Shown here piece after piece: positions 45,401-55,102 of a DNA stretch of 64,000 nucleotides (position 1 is its first letter; the number at the start of each line of letters is the position of its first letter). The translations under genes and the position numbers were made by a program. The notes under the pieces are model-generated. The model saw only the letters and a program-made list of their open reading frames with translations. It had not been told where the DNA came from and ran no database searches. Source of the stretch: Hippopus hippopus (taxonomy: Eukaryota; Mollusca; Bivalvia; Cardiida; Cardiidae); contig OX328110.1 of assembly GCA_946811185.2 (NCBI GenBank), positions 11,884,516-11,948,515 on the forward strand, read 5' to 3'.

Positions 45401-46473
45401 TTGAAAATCTCCTGCTTTCGATGATACCATATGACCCCCTAAATCTGAAAATACGTTCAAAAATGAACAAGATTAACCACACAATCCCAAGTTTAATGAC
45501 CATGGGGAATAAAACTTTTGAAAACATTGTGGAAAAAGGAGAAAATGCTGATAACCAGCATTTTCTTTTACCACAATGTTTTTTGACCTATAAGTTGTAT
45601 CATTTGAGCAACCTGCAAGTCTTTTCAATTTGGACAAGTGTAAAATTTTGTTTTTTGGTAATATGTGAACCCTTTCAGCACCCTAAGTGAAAATAGGGGC
45701 TTTTGAAGATGGAATCAATCAAGATCAAACTGTACAGGATATGCAGTCTGATTTTGTATTTTTACTGTCAACTTGTCTCGTCAAGCCTATAAGATAAGAT
45801 ATCTTTCAGAGTTATCTTTGTTGCTTTATCTCGATGTTAGGGTCCTGCATGGCTAGGTGGTTAAGGTGTAGGATTCATAACCTTGCTGTCATGTGTTCCA
45901 TTATCACTGGAGACACTATGTTTTCAATGGGAGTGTTCTTTGGCAACATACATCAGAGCCCTGGCGTGGTACTGGCAAAACCTAGCACACACAAGATTAA
46001 TTTTTCAAGTGAGCTGTCAACATGATATGGAGGAAATAATGTTAAAAGTGACCTTAAGCACTCTCTAATGATATAACAAGACTTTGGGTATGAGCCTAGT
46101 TCATCTTAATTATTAAGTCTTTCTCCAGTTTTAATTTTACTAAATCTACGAAGATATTTTACCATCTTAATAAATAAAAACAGCCTGAAATATTGCTATT
46201 TCAAGGTTGTTTCTGTTAGAATATGTCACAATGTAGGAGACAGTGTAGATCAAAGATCATACTACACTGTGCAGTCTGATCTTGATCTACGCTGTCTGCA
46301 AAAACAACTTAAGTTGGTTTTGGGGCATTCAGGTTTAAAAAGGTATGATGTCTACCTGCAGTTGGTTGTGTTTTTATATTATCTTGTTTGATATCAATGG
46401 TTTTTAATGACGCATCCCCTTTATATACATGCACTTGTGATCCAGTTTTGAATGAAACAATACGTCTCGGCAT
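39271..46473 (-). CDS. Coiled-coil protein, tentatively C6orf163-like (6 exons)
   Basis: Minus-strand exons 46473-46356, 45444-45263, 44334-44089, 41278-41151, 40007-39938 and 39429-39271 join in phase to 903 nt, which is 300 residues plus TAG. After a basic start (MPRRIVSFK) the protein is one long run of Glu/Lys/Arg-rich heptads, residues about 50-250, with FQEEHERELQ near the beginning and ELQDDYRRFMDYTDG near the end. That arrangement resembles the C6orf163 family, coiled-coil proteins of unknown function. The match is weak and from memory, so no symbol is given. Two alternative upstream first exons are listed separately. Introns carry MITE-1, MITE-2 and foldback elements. Confidence 0.75.
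39500..39920. repeat. Degraded MITE-1 copies in a coiled-coil gene intron
   Basis: Right half of one copy (39560-39690) followed by a reverse copy (39690-39912) with hairpin GGAAAAAATGCTAGTTACCA. Confidence 0.65.
39938..40007 (-). CDS. Coiled-coil gene, exon 5
   Basis: A 70-nt exon between TGCTTGTAG and GTATGT. It encodes YELLEKKWLREIDHRKNVEQ plus DFR. Phase is 2 in and 0 out, matching both neighbours. Confidence 0.75.
40481..40700 (+). repeat. pogo/Tigger-like fragment
   Basis: CAGTGGAACCCCGTTAGAAC is a typical pogo-type terminal repeat. The opposite end and any transposase are absent. Confidence 0.45.
41151..41278 (-). CDS. Coiled-coil gene, exon 4
   Basis: The acceptor is TCTTTATTGCAG and the donor GTAAGA. 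It encodes 42 charged residues, including REKNTIEKTRRECAEKARKE. Phase is 0 in and 2 out. Confidence 0.8.
41495..41605. repeat. MITE-3 copy (right part)
   Basis: CTTATTGGACAGTATCGATC, hairpin CAGACTGTACATTGTGTGC, and AGCTTAGCAGCCTTAGGGTT end. Confidence 0.65.
41650..41870 (-). mobile_element. SINE-1, old copy
   Basis: Tail and body on the reverse strand (ACATCATTTTAGTTTTATC, TTCTTTTACCAGTGCTCC, CAGCAGTGAG), about 75% like the family by eye. Confidence 0.55.
42250..42435 (+). repeat. MITE-1 copy with deleted hairpin arm
   Basis: TTAACCCATTTCCAAATGATC start; only the left hairpin arm and CCTTTTCCC remain. Ends in ATTTGGACTTATTATACTGC. Confidence 0.65.
42788..42965. repeat. Palindrome with one duplicated arm
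   Basis: Left arm GGTGGCAGGGGACTTGG, AACTTGTTCACGGCTGTGG, TGAATCATGTC. Its complement occurs once fully and once partly to the right, because a 42-bp block starting GGCGAGGTGGCGACATG is present twice. Family unknown. Confidence 0.75.
43420..43600 (-). repeat. MITE-1 copy, decayed
   Basis: CTCTTTACCAAACAACAG start, tip GCTGGTTGCCAGC; right end lost. Confidence 0.65.
44089..44334 (-). CDS. Coiled-coil gene, exon 3
   Basis: Exactly 82 codons between TATTTCACAG and GTATGT, beginning YYEKLARRVEEQ. It is rich in Glu, Lys, Arg and Ala with heptad spacing and no proline or membrane segment. GC content is clearly higher than the flanks. Confidence 0.83.
44430..44660 (-). repeat. MITE-1 copy
   Basis: TTAACTAACCCGCCATCAG start (altered end), intact hairpin at about 44535-44600, right end TATAGGGTTA. 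Confidence 0.7.
44968..45235 (-). repeat. MITE-2 copy
   Basis: ATGAGTCATGCTCTGTG to CCAGTGTGCCGCTCAT; hairpin diverged (TATGTCAGTTTGTGC). It ends about 30 bp before the donor of the common exon. Confidence 0.75.
45263..45444 (-). CDS. Coiled-coil gene, exon 2 (common exon)
   Basis: The acceptor is GTATTTTCAG and the donor GTTGAT. It encodes LGGHMVSSKAGDFQEEHERE and further coil. It begins in phase 1, so it can accept any of three upstream exons (46356, 47763 or 49207) that end one base into a codon. A MITE-1 copy begins within about 40 bp of its acceptor. Confidence 0.8.
45470..45672 (+). repeat. MITE-1 copy next to the common exon
   Basis: Starts at ATTAACCACACAATCCC, about 26 bp upstream (minus-strand sense) of the common exon's acceptor. 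The first seven bases after TTAA (CCCTTTA) are missing. Confidence 0.7.
45841..46065 (+). mobile_element. SINE-2
   Basis: Head GCATGGCTAGGTGGTTAAGG, body GGAGTGTTCTTTGGC and CAGAGCCCTGGCGTGG, tail ATATGGAGGAAATAATG. Moderately diverged. Confidence 0.7.
46225..46345. repeat. MITE-3 core
   Basis: GACAGTGTAGATC, hairpin ACTACACTGTGCAGTCTGATC and CTACGCTGTC, directly downstream (minus sense) of first exon candidate a. Confidence 0.65.
46356..46473 (-). CDS. Coiled-coil gene, first exon candidate a
   Basis: ATG at 46473 opens 39 codons (MPRRIVSFKTGSQVHVYKGD...) and ends at a CAG/GTAGAC donor in phase 1. An in-frame TAA lies eight codons upstream with no AG acceptor between, so this behaves as a first coding exon rather than an internal one. 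Confidence 0.6.
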
Positions 46474-46625
46474 TTTTGTGATCAAAAAGAAAAATTAATA
46501 ATCCACAGTAATATCCATCAGACATACATATGCAGCGCAAGTTATAGCAAAGCAATTTCCAACTCCAGTTGTATTTTTTATGTGAGATTTCCAACTAGCA
46601 ATACCAGTAAACTTTAGTCCCTGTT

Positions 46626-46853
46626 TTAACCCTTTACCAAACGACAAAAATTTACACTTATCCATATTGATAGCATTTGTAAAAGACAGATCAAATATAG
46701 CTCAAAAGATGATTTATGTCTTGAAAAAGGCAGAAAACATTGTGGAAAAAGGAGAAAATGCTGGTTACCAGCATTTTCTCCTTTTCACACAATGTTTTCA
46801 AAAGTCATCTTCTACAGTGTCATTAATACTAGGGATTGTTTGGTAAAGGGTTA
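46626..46853 (-). repeat. MITE-1 copy
   Basis: TTAA at 46626-46629; perfect hairpin tip; right end GGTAAAGGGTTAC. Confidence 0.82.
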
Positions 46854-47219
46854 CAACAAAATCTTGTGCTTTATACAAGTCTTTATAACAGACCTCTGTA
46901 ATAATGTGTATCTGCATTTCTTTCAAAAAGTTATCAAAGAGTTTCCTGTGTACCCTTTATACTCTATACAATACAACGTTTTGAACAAAAATGTATAGAT
47001 CTGTACAAACATTTGGATATGATTCATTTGTAAATATTGTAGTCTGATATTGGGCTTACTGTGTCCAATATTTTGTAATGTACTGTATTCAAAATGGTGC
47101 CAAAGCATTCTTGGCTGATAGAATTTAGGGTATCCTGCTGGCTAAAATGCCAGTTACACTAACTACTTCTTTCAAACATGATCTGGTGCAAGAAGAAATT
47201 ATTCTGCACGAGGTAAAGT

Positions 47220-47655
47220 GTAATTTAACATTCCTGACAATGAAAGCTTTTGAAAACTATGTGAAAAAAGAGAAAGAACTAGTAACCAGCACTTTCTCCT
47301 TTTACTGCAATATTTTCAAAATCTTTCCTTGCTTTGGTCAAAGAGAAACACCATCATTTTGGCAAATATGTCGTCTGCAAAAGCTTTCAATTCCAATAAG
47401 TCTAAAAGACTATCATCTAGTAAAGCGTTAACCCTTTACCACACAATCCTCAGTTTTACTTACCTTGTGTTAGTAAACTTTTGAAAATATTGTGAGAAAC
47501 GGAGAAAATGCTGGTATTCAGCATTTTGTTGTTTTCCCAAAATGTTTTCTATCCCATCAAAGCCAAGCTCCATCATTCGAGTCAAATTCAAATTGTCGTC
47601 TGCATATACTTTCAATTTCGACAATTCTACAAGTTTGTAGTTTGCCAAAGCGTCA
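47220..47655. repeat. Two MITE-1 copies
   Basis: 47220-47432 ends in AGCGTTAACC, and the next begins at the same TTAA (47428) and runs to about 47655 with hairpin GCTGGTATTCAGC. Confidence 0.68.
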
Positions 47656-47762
47656 ATTCAGTTCCGATAACAGATGTTTATTCAATGATAGTTCTCAAAG
47701 AAGTCTCGGATTTGCGGTCGGTAGTCATTGTGTGAAAGGTCGGCCGAAGATAGTCGACTTAC

Positions 47763-47874
47763 CTATGATGTTTGAATGTGCGACACGTTGTGTACTGATC
47801 GTTGTCTTGTTTAACATTCTTTCCAGGGTCTCATACGGGTTTTGAGACCGCTTGGATAAGGCGCTATATGTCAT
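47763..47874 (-). CDS. Coiled-coil gene, first exon candidate b
   Basis: ATG at 47874 (A at -3) opens 37 codons, MTYSALSKRSQNPYETLERM and onward, ending ATAG/GTAAGT in phase 1. No acceptor with a pyrimidine tract precedes it. It could splice to the common exon at 45444 and give that protein a different N-terminus. It might instead start another, unseen gene. Confidence 0.5.
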
Positions 47875-48640
47875 TTTGGGACAATCTTTTATTGGTATTT
47901 ACCTAACCATTTATCATTCAGTTTGGACAGGAAATAAACCGGATGTTTACATGTTGCCTAGTTGTTGGTTACATAAACTTTTATTATGCGATTTTTAAAC
48001 GAAATACTTTATCGATTTAATTTATGACAATGATAAACGACCACGTACCTAGCCTGATATGTTTTTATATCGTATTTCATCGTGTCGCTTTCGTCAATCT
48101 TAAAAAAGGTCTAGAAGTCGTTCATTGCAAAAAACCGTGGAGGGCAGAATTTAGTTTACGAAAGCCGAGGTGCCGGTGGTCTAATTTTGCACGAAATTGG
48201 AGCTACAACAATTTATTTTCTACTCATTTTAGATCTACGCCTTTTTTGTATCCTTTTTTGTCATTCTTTCCTTCCTCCATCTGTAAGTCAAGATTTTAAA
48301 ATTTGAGATCAATTATCACAGAGGTTTTCAGGTCTGACCAAGGGAAGTAACCCAAGTTTTACTGCATTAATTAGTGTATCAATTTTAATGTCCCTTTGAT
48401 TGTAACACTGTATCTCTGCTACATTTCTGGACAGATTTCTTCGATAGAAAACGCCGTAAAGTTAGTTTTTATCTACAGCAAGCGGACGGACAAGTCCAAG
48501 ATCAGAGTGTACGTTCTGTGCAGTCTGATTTGATCTATGCCGTCCGCATAAGTCCCTCTGTTCACCTATGGCCCTAAAAAGAGTCCCATAATTAGCCTAC
48601 CTAGCACATCTGAAACGCTCTCAGAAAACGGCGTGAACCC
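47875..48640. other. Region between first exon candidates
   Basis: Somewhat richer in CpG than the flanks; could include a minus-strand promoter for the 47874 start (inference). Otherwise a MITE-3 core at 48480-48550. Confidence 0.35.
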
Positions 48641-48927
48641 TGTACCAAAAGTTCCCCCACTTTTACTACCATGACGCTGAAGACCATCTGTTACATAGGT
48701 GTCGCGGCAAGAGGAGGAAATTCTTGAAGTTGTAACCACTATTTCCTCCTTTCACCACGATATTTCATATACTACTGGTCCAAGGGCAAATCCTATCCTT
48801 TAAGAAAATACTTTTTAACTACAGTTTACTCCTTTTCTCTCTATGTTTCAAGTACGTGTATAATTATTCCTTTCCAAAGGCAAATCTTCTCCTTTGAGCT
48901 GTGTTTGATTATTGCAAATAGTTTCAA

Positions 48928-49143
48928 TTAACCCTTAGGCTGCTAAGCGTGTCTCAAGGGCCATTTGCGGACAGTTTAGATCAATATCAGACTGCACAGA
49001 AAGTGCAGTCTGATCTTGGATCTTCACTGTCCAATAAAGAGGTAGTTTTTCTCCATCTTTGAAATAGCAACATTTGCTTTTATATTTTTACTGTAGACTT
49101 GGAAGTTTCAAATTAGTTTTATATATAGCATGTTCAGGGTTAA
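48928..49143 (+). repeat. MITE-3 copy, full (reference description)
   Basis: TTAACCCTTAGGCTGCTAAG at one end and TTCAGGGTTAA at the other, TTAA borders at 48928-48931 and 49140-49143. Hairpin TATCAGACTGCAC / GTGCAGTCTGATC sits beside GGACAGTTTAGATC. About 215 bp, non-coding, piggyBac-type ends (TTAA plus CCC). Confidence 0.82.
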
Positions 49144-49206
49144 ATAAACTCTAAGTCTTCATTGTTTAACAAAAACAAACAAGTAAAATGACCTTCAGTT
49201 ACTTAC

Positions 49207-49510
49207 TGGACCATCGGAAGAGTTCCGCTATGACGAGCTCTTTATGTTTGGGGAATATTCTTGTCGGGTATTCATATCCGTCGTTTTTGTTATATGTTCT
49301 GTTACTCATACCACTTTGATTTCTCTTATGTGTACTCACATCACTTTGATTTCTAGTTTGATGTACGGCACTTTGATGCCTATACTGAGAATCACACGCT
49401 TTCTTGAATAAGTGTTTCCTATTGTCCGCAGGTGCACTCTGACTCCGAAGTTTATACTTTTTCTCGCTAGAAGTCACTTTGATGACCGGAGGCAACATGC
49501 CAGCCAGCTT
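49207..49510 (-). CDS. Upstream exon candidate c (Ser/Arg/Gln-rich)
   Basis: Open between a possible acceptor (AGATTTCAG) and a strong GTAAGT donor. If translation starts inside it, ATG at 49498 begins MLPPVIKVTSSEKKYKLRSQ, followed by a low-complexity stretch with repeated NQS/HQS and ending IAELFRWS. Phase 1 at the donor fits the common exon at 45444, giving a 358-residue variant. It may belong to the coiled-coil gene or to a separate upstream gene. Confidence 0.5.
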
Positions 49511-49799
49511 CTGAAATCTAAATATCACCTCACGTTTAAAATCGTCATAATTTTCTAAACCTAGTTCTCAAAAATATGCCTTCACCAGAAAGCATTGATT
49601 TTTTTACACGTTATGAATTTGTCTGTTCGAAAAGGGTTTTACGCCTGCTTCAACAATATTTTTAACTTAAATCAAGAAGACAGTTCGCTTATTCACGTAT
49701 CTCACTGCTGAAACAATAGTCCTACATAGGACTGGTATTGTCCAAACTGACCGGCTGCGCTAGCGCGTATCGAACCTTGATCTCCTCGGACCAAAAGTT

Positions 49800-49975
49800 A
49801 AACGCATTAATATTTTACCAAAGAATGCCGAGTTCTAACAAAGCTGTGGGAGAAAGCTTTTGAGAACATTGTGAGAAAATAGGAGAAAACACTGGTAACC
49901 GGCATTTTCTTTCTTTTTTTTTACTATTTTTTCTACCATATCAGAGAATAATATGTTTTGGACGTGAGACAGAGC
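49800..49975 (+). repeat. MITE-1 copy, right half lost
   Basis: ATTTTACCAAAGAATGCCG start and hairpin at 49860-49930; the SINE-3 head begins where the right half should be. Confidence 0.65.
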
Positions 49976-50150
49976 GTCGGCCTTGCAACCACAAGGTCCC
50001 TAGTTCGATTACCGGGAGCGGGTATCACTTTGGGACTGTTCATTGGCCCACACATTCGGCGCGAGTACTGGTGTAGTTCCCAGGAAGCAGAATCGAGAGA
50101 GGTTTCTAGGAAGCAGAAGGGAGAGCGATCGGTTTAAGTTGCCAGAAGTT
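49970..50150 (+). mobile_element. SINE-3
   Basis: tRNA-like head (GACAGAGCGTCGGCCTTG, CTAGTTCGATTACCGG) and body (TTTGGGACTGTTCATTGGCC, TACTGGTGTAGTTCCCAGG). Different tail from SINE-1 and SINE-2. Confidence 0.72.
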
Positions 50151-50379
50151 GTTTTTTGATCGATGTAAGATAAACATATTTAAAGTAGAAATTAATATTA
50201 TCTCATTTGCACCAATTATGACATTGTAATTTGCAGATATTCTGAATTTGAAGGCTTAAATTTGTTGTCTGGGAAAGGGCTAGAACCTAAACACAGAGGA
50301 TTTTTTCAGACAGTTGAATGATCCATCTTAATCAGAAGGAAGTACTACAAGACATGGCTTTAAAAAAAAAAAAATTAGT

Positions 50380-50630
50380 TCTCTGGAAAAATGGCGTTTA
50401 ATGCATCTGCATGATGCATTATAGGGCTACCAAGCGAGTCATCACATAGTTAAGGATCCATAAAATCTAGTTTGTTTAACAACCGACTGGCTCATGAGAT
50501 AGAAAGGTCCTTGGGAAGGCAGAAATTAAAAATTTTAAAAAAAGCAAAAACGTTTCGACAAATGTCAGGCAGGCTGGCAAAGGTCGATACTTGCCCCCCC
50601 CCCCCCTTTTTTTTTACAGAGAATGACTCG
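50380..50630 (+). repeat. MITE-2 copy with homopolymer expansion
   Basis: TTTAATGCATCTGCATGATG, AAGGATCCATAAAATC, then a right end in which CCCCCTTTT has expanded to C14T9. Confidence 0.7.
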
Positions 50631-50979
50631 AGCAAATTTTAACCAACATTCAGAAAATATGAAAGTAATCGAAAAAAAAAAAAACCACACACACACCCAT
50701 TTGGAAAAAAAAAAAACATATGGTGAAATATCCAAACCCAAAATATCGCTTAGTTACATGTATTATTGCGCGTCTTTTTCCCAAAATTTGAGCTGTATCG
50801 ACGGGTATACAACTATAATCTATTATGAATATGAGGGACAGAAACCAGTGGCCTGAACAGAGCGATAGGCGTATATAACTCTATTTGAAGAAAATCCAGG
50901 CAACACATAGATAGATGCACCGGCCACCATCACATAACTCAAACAAGCACCCAAAAATCCAACAAAACAAATTATATAA

Positions 50980-51206
50980 ATCCCTTAGCACACAATCACG
51001 AGTATTAACGACCTTGAGAAAGAGGCCTTTTGAAAACATTGTGGAAAAAGGAGAAAATGCTGGTAACCAGCATTTTCTCCTTGTCCCACAATGTTTTCTC
51101 TATTTGCAAAAACACAATTGACTATTTTAGTGACATTTAACTTGTCGTCTGCAAATGCTTTTGAATAGATTAAGTCTAAAATTTTGTCGTCTGATAAAGA
51201 ATTGAA
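50980..51206 (+). repeat. MITE-1 copy
   Basis: Left end CCCTTAGCACACAATC; perfect hairpin; right end TCGTCTGATAAAGAATTG. Confidence 0.8.
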
Positions 51207-51401
51207 ATAAAGTCCATCACAATTTCACCAATATTTCTTCCTATCACAAAATTCAATATCGTAACTCATAATTTCGATACAAAGTTATATTGCGTTTTAT
51301 CCTTTACTTGTCCGTCAAGCCTGAGACCTCATTCTCGAGCCGATAGTTGAGACCCGATTGATGATACTTCAAATTTATTTGTATGGAGAAAAGAATCCAC
51401 T

Positions 51402-51510
51402 TATCGGACAGTGTAGATCCAAGATCAGACTGCACGTTCTGTGCAGTCTGATCTTGATCTACACTGTCCACAAAAGGTCAGTAAGTCGCGCTTAGCAGCC
51501 TAAGGGTTAA
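51402..51510. repeat. MITE-3 copy (right part)
   Basis: CTTATCGGACAGTGTAGATC, a 44-bp near-perfect hairpin, GTCGCGCTTAGCAGCC, TAAGGGTTAA at 51510. Confidence 0.78.
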
Positions 51511-51526
51511 TTGAACTTGTGTGGTG

Positions 51527-51690
51527 TCCGTGGTCGTGAGCTAGAGCGTCGGCCTCGTAACCACGAAGTCACGAGTTCGAGACCCGGAAGCGGGTGTCAA
51601 CTTTCGGATTGTCCGTTGCCCACACGCTCGGCGCCAGTACTGGTGTAGTTCACAGGAAGCAGAATCTAGAGAGATTAGTATAAGTTCTAA
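51527..51690 (+). mobile_element. SINE-3
   Basis: Head GTGAGCTAGAGCGTCGGCC and GAGTTCGAGACCC; body GGATTGTCCGTTGCCCAC. It begins about 16 bp after a MITE-3. Confidence 0.75.
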
Positions 51691-51749
51691 TCAGAAACCA
51701 CAAAAAGCTTTTATAAATGTACTGACAGTAACCCTACCGTACCACTGCA

Positions 51750-52370
51750 CTCATCCCATAACAAGACCACAAAATTAAGAACTTTTCCCAACCGAAAGTA
51801 TTTACAGACGACAAATAAAATCTAACTCAAATGCTTGGTTTTGCGTATGTGGGTGTGTGTGTGTGTGTGAAAGAATGAGAAATTGCTGGTTACTAACAAT
51901 TTCTACTTTTTTCATAATGTTTTCGAATGTACTGACAATAATTTTACCGTACCATGGCACTCAGTCTATTACCATACCACAATATTAAAGACTTTTCCAA
52001 ATAGAAACCATTTGCTGAATAAAATTGAGGATTACTCAAATGCTAGTTTTTGCCTTTGGAAGGATGGAAAATATTGTGGGAGAAGGAAAGAAAGCTGGTT
52101 ACTATCACTTTTCCTTTTTTCCACAATGTTTCCAAAGGCTTGATTCCCCAGGACCGTAAAAACACAGGATCGTTTGATAAAGACTTGTACGCGAAGTTTT
52201 TAGATGAAAATGGGTTAACGCTTTATAACCAGCATTTTCTCCTTTTCCCACAACATTTTCTACACTTTCACAGATAACTTTCATAATCTGAGCAGCGTCT
52301 TAGATTCCGTCTGCAAATGCTTTCAATTTGGTTTCAGTCGAAAAAATTTTGTCGTCTCGTAGAGTTAACA
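51750..52370. repeat. Degraded MITE-1 copies
   Basis: Two reverse copies at about 51770-51930 and 51975-52180 share the phrase GTACTGACA(G/A)TAA, suggesting a local duplication. Then a forward right half follows to about 52370. A (GT)n run lies at 51850-51868. Confidence 0.6.
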
Positions 52371-52572
52371 CTTTTATCCACTCACGAATGAATCAAACGA
52401 AGAATGATCTTGAAACATGATTGTAACTCATAAATTCGATACAAACTTAGAGAACTCTGACCCAGCCGTTGTTTACTGAACTCTTCACCTAATCCCTCAA
52501 TGATTAATTTTTGAACCCATCTTAACCCTTTGACAGCCGAATTTACTCTGTACCAAACGACAATATTTTAAA

Positions 52573-53062
52573 TTAACTCTTTACCAAACGACAAAATTCC
52601 AGCCTTGTCCAAATCCAATGCATTTGCAGACGACAATTTCAATGTGGCTAAGATGGAGCAAGTTTTCTTTGATTTTGAATTTCAGTGTGGCGAAGATGGA
52701 GCAAGTTTTCTTTGATTTTGAATTTCAGTGTGGCTAAGATGGAGCAAGTTTTCCTTGATTTGGAATTTCAATGAGGCTAAGATGGTGCAATTTTTCTTTG
52801 ATTTGGAATTTCAATGAGGCTAAGATGGAGCAATTTTTCTTTGATTTTGAATTTCAATGTGGCTAAGATGGAGCAAGTTTTCCTTGATTTGGAATTTCAA
52901 TGTGGCTAAGATGGTGCAATTTTTCTTTGATTTAGTTAAAAAAAAAATTGTGGGAAAAGGAGAAAATGCTGGTTACCAGCATTTTCTCCTTTTTCCACAA
53001 TGTTTTCAAAAGGCTTCTTTCCCAGGGTCGTTAAAAGTCGGCATTGTGTGGTAAAGGGTTGA
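52573..53062 (-). repeat. MITE-1 enlarged by an internal tandem array
   Basis: Starts TTAACTCTTTACCAAACG and ends GTGTGGTAAAGGGTTG with an intact hairpin at 52948-53010. The stretch after GCAGACGACAATTT has been multiplied, making this copy about twice the usual length. Confidence 0.85.
52637..52937 (-). repeat. 43-bp tandem array inside MITE-1, seven units
   Basis: Units begin TTTCAATGTGGCTAAGATGG at 52637, 52680, 52723, 52766, 52809, 52852 and 52895. Variants (GAGCAAGTTTT or GTGCAATTTTT; GATTTTG or GATTTGG) alternate, indicating amplification in blocks. Confidence 0.92.
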
Positions 53063-53250
53063 AACAAATTAAAAGCATTTGCAGACAACAAAGTTGCTTA
53101 TATGATCATTTCCGTCTTTGATAGAATAGAAAACATTGTGAGAAAAAGGAGAAAATGCTGGTTACCTGCATTTTCTCTTTTTCTCACAATGTTTTCAAAA
53201 GCCTTCTTTTTCAGGGTCGTTAAAACGCGGAAAATTTTATGGTAATACGT
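53063..53250 (-). repeat. MITE-1 copy (left end missing)
   Basis: Starts within GAAACAAATTAAAAGCATTTGC; hairpin arms with GTTACCTGCATT centre. Confidence 0.7.
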
Positions 53251-53304
53251 TAATCCAACTGATATTTCCATTGTAGAAAAAAAAAAGAAAAATTGTTTGT
53301 CTGT

Positions 53305-53480
53305 TTGAATGGTGTTTTACGTCGCTTTCAACATTATTTCAGTCATATCACGGCGGCAGGTCACATATTCATGTTTTCCTGGGTTTCACCAATACTAAGC
53401 TAGGGCTCTGAAGTGTCTTGCCCAAGGACACTCACGTGAAAAACCCAGTGGAGCCAGTGAGGCTCGAGCCCGGGGCATCA
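53305..53480 (-). mobile_element. SINE-2
   Basis: Tail TGGTGTTTTACGTCGCTTTC, body GTCTTGCCCAAGGACACTC and AAAACCCAGTGGAGCC, head B box GGCTCGAGCCC on the reverse strand; the head end is cut by a MITE-3-like GTGTAGATCAAAGATCAGAC. Confidence 0.72.
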
Positions 53481-53909
53481 AAGTGGAGAGTGTAGATCAA
53501 AGATCAGACCGCACTTTGAGAAAATCAAATGTAATTCAAATGGTGGGATTCGACTCTGGAAAGGAAGAAAACGCAGCGGGAACAGAGATAAGTGACGGTA
53601 ATCAGCAATTTGTCCTTTTCCCACGACGTGCTCAAAAGAAATATTCTATAGGGTCGTTATAACTCGGACCTGTTGTAGGGTTAGGGATTTAATAATATTT
53701 CACTGTATGAAGTACCACAAACCGCACATGAAGGAATTCTGTCAATTTTATTGCACCCTGTTTTGTAAGATAATGTTTAAGCGAATAATAAAACAAACAT
53801 CCTCAAGCACATTTTATTAACTTTTATTAGCCCGTCGATAAAAATTTGACACGTCTATATTGAAAGCATTTGCAGACAACAATACAAATATGATCAAATT
53901 AAAGACTCT

Positions 53910-53934
53910 CTCTCTCTCTCTCTCTCTCTCTCAA
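53910..53934. repeat. (CT)n microsatellite
   Basis: About 12 CT units within a decayed MITE-1; a longer imperfect TCTCTG tract is at 56597-56676. Confidence 0.9.
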
Positions 53935-54504
53935 AGGGTATAAAAAATTCTCATTTTCTCACAATGGTTATGTAGCCAGGTATTTTAGAAGCTGTTATCA
54001 TGGTGTTAGCTGTTTTACCGATGCGGTGGTGTGTTTGCCAAAGTACCCAGACAATGTTGGTTCGATCCCCGCAATGGGCATGTTATTCATGTTAAATTTT
54101 TAAAAGCCCTCCTCCTCAGGGTCGTTGAAACACCAGATCGTTTGGTATAGAATTGATTATTACTTATCGATTTGTAATATTTACGAGTGATGTTTTATAG
54201 TTCATTAACGGAAGGATTTCCACATGACGGATTCTTTAGGCTTAGAACGGAAATGCTATGAAAGGTTGGATTGACCGGTCTCTTTGAGTTTAATTTTTAC
54301 TCTGTTAGAAGCATATCAAGGCGCTTGTGAAAACAACTACGATCAAGATCAGACGGCAAAGTGATAGACATTTCTAGAGCCTGTATTCAAAAACCGTTCT
54401 TAATATTATATTCATAGTCTGATTCCAAAGAATTTTCTATATTCTGATTGGCTTAACCAAATAGCCAATCAGGAATTGTTTTACTTTCTAAATCAAAAAT
54501 AAGA

Positions 54505-54721
54505 TTAACCCTTATCCTGCTAAATAACTAAAATAAAATTTTTAATTCGATGGTAAAAACCCAAATATTGCTATTTCAAAGTTATGTTTTTGGGGAATAA
54601 TATATATCTCCTTATCGGACAGTGTAGATCCAAGATCAGACTGCACATTCTGTGCAGTCTGATCTTGATCTACACCGTCCGCAAAACGTCAGCGAGTCGC
54701 GCTAAGCAGCCTAAGGGTTAA
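54505..54721 (+). repeat. MITE-3 copy, full
   Basis: TTAACCCTTATCCTGC to GCCTAAGGGTTAA with TTAA at 54505-54508 and 54718-54721. Near-perfect hairpin CAGACTGCACATTCTGTGC. A good reference copy. Confidence 0.88.
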
Positions 54722-55102
54722 AAAATGCAATTTAGAGTGGTTGGTACTTTCACTTACTTTCGATACATAATTTACTTTCGATACAGGGAGACATTTTACT
54801 CGATTCAAGGTAGTATGTAACGCAATACTTCGGTTAAACTATCAGCTGAAAATATGGTCCTTAAAGGGGCGATAAGCCAGATATCGTCTGGCAAGTTTTT
54901 TCAGAAAATCCTAACAAAGCCTGCTAATACTCATTAGCGTGCAAAAATGGTCCAAAAATTAAAACCTAGAGAAGACATACAGAATAGAAAAAATGAGGAA
55001 TTGCCAAGATGTTTACTCTTTTACTGCAAGATTTTCTATACCGTTAGTAACGGCATAGCTGTTATTGCATAACTAGGGATAAATATATCTTTGACACATA
55101 TG

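Noticed and set aside
52637..52937. Possible CRISPR-like array of regular units
   Set aside because: Units are contiguous without spacers and derive from MITE-1; the genome is eukaryotic.
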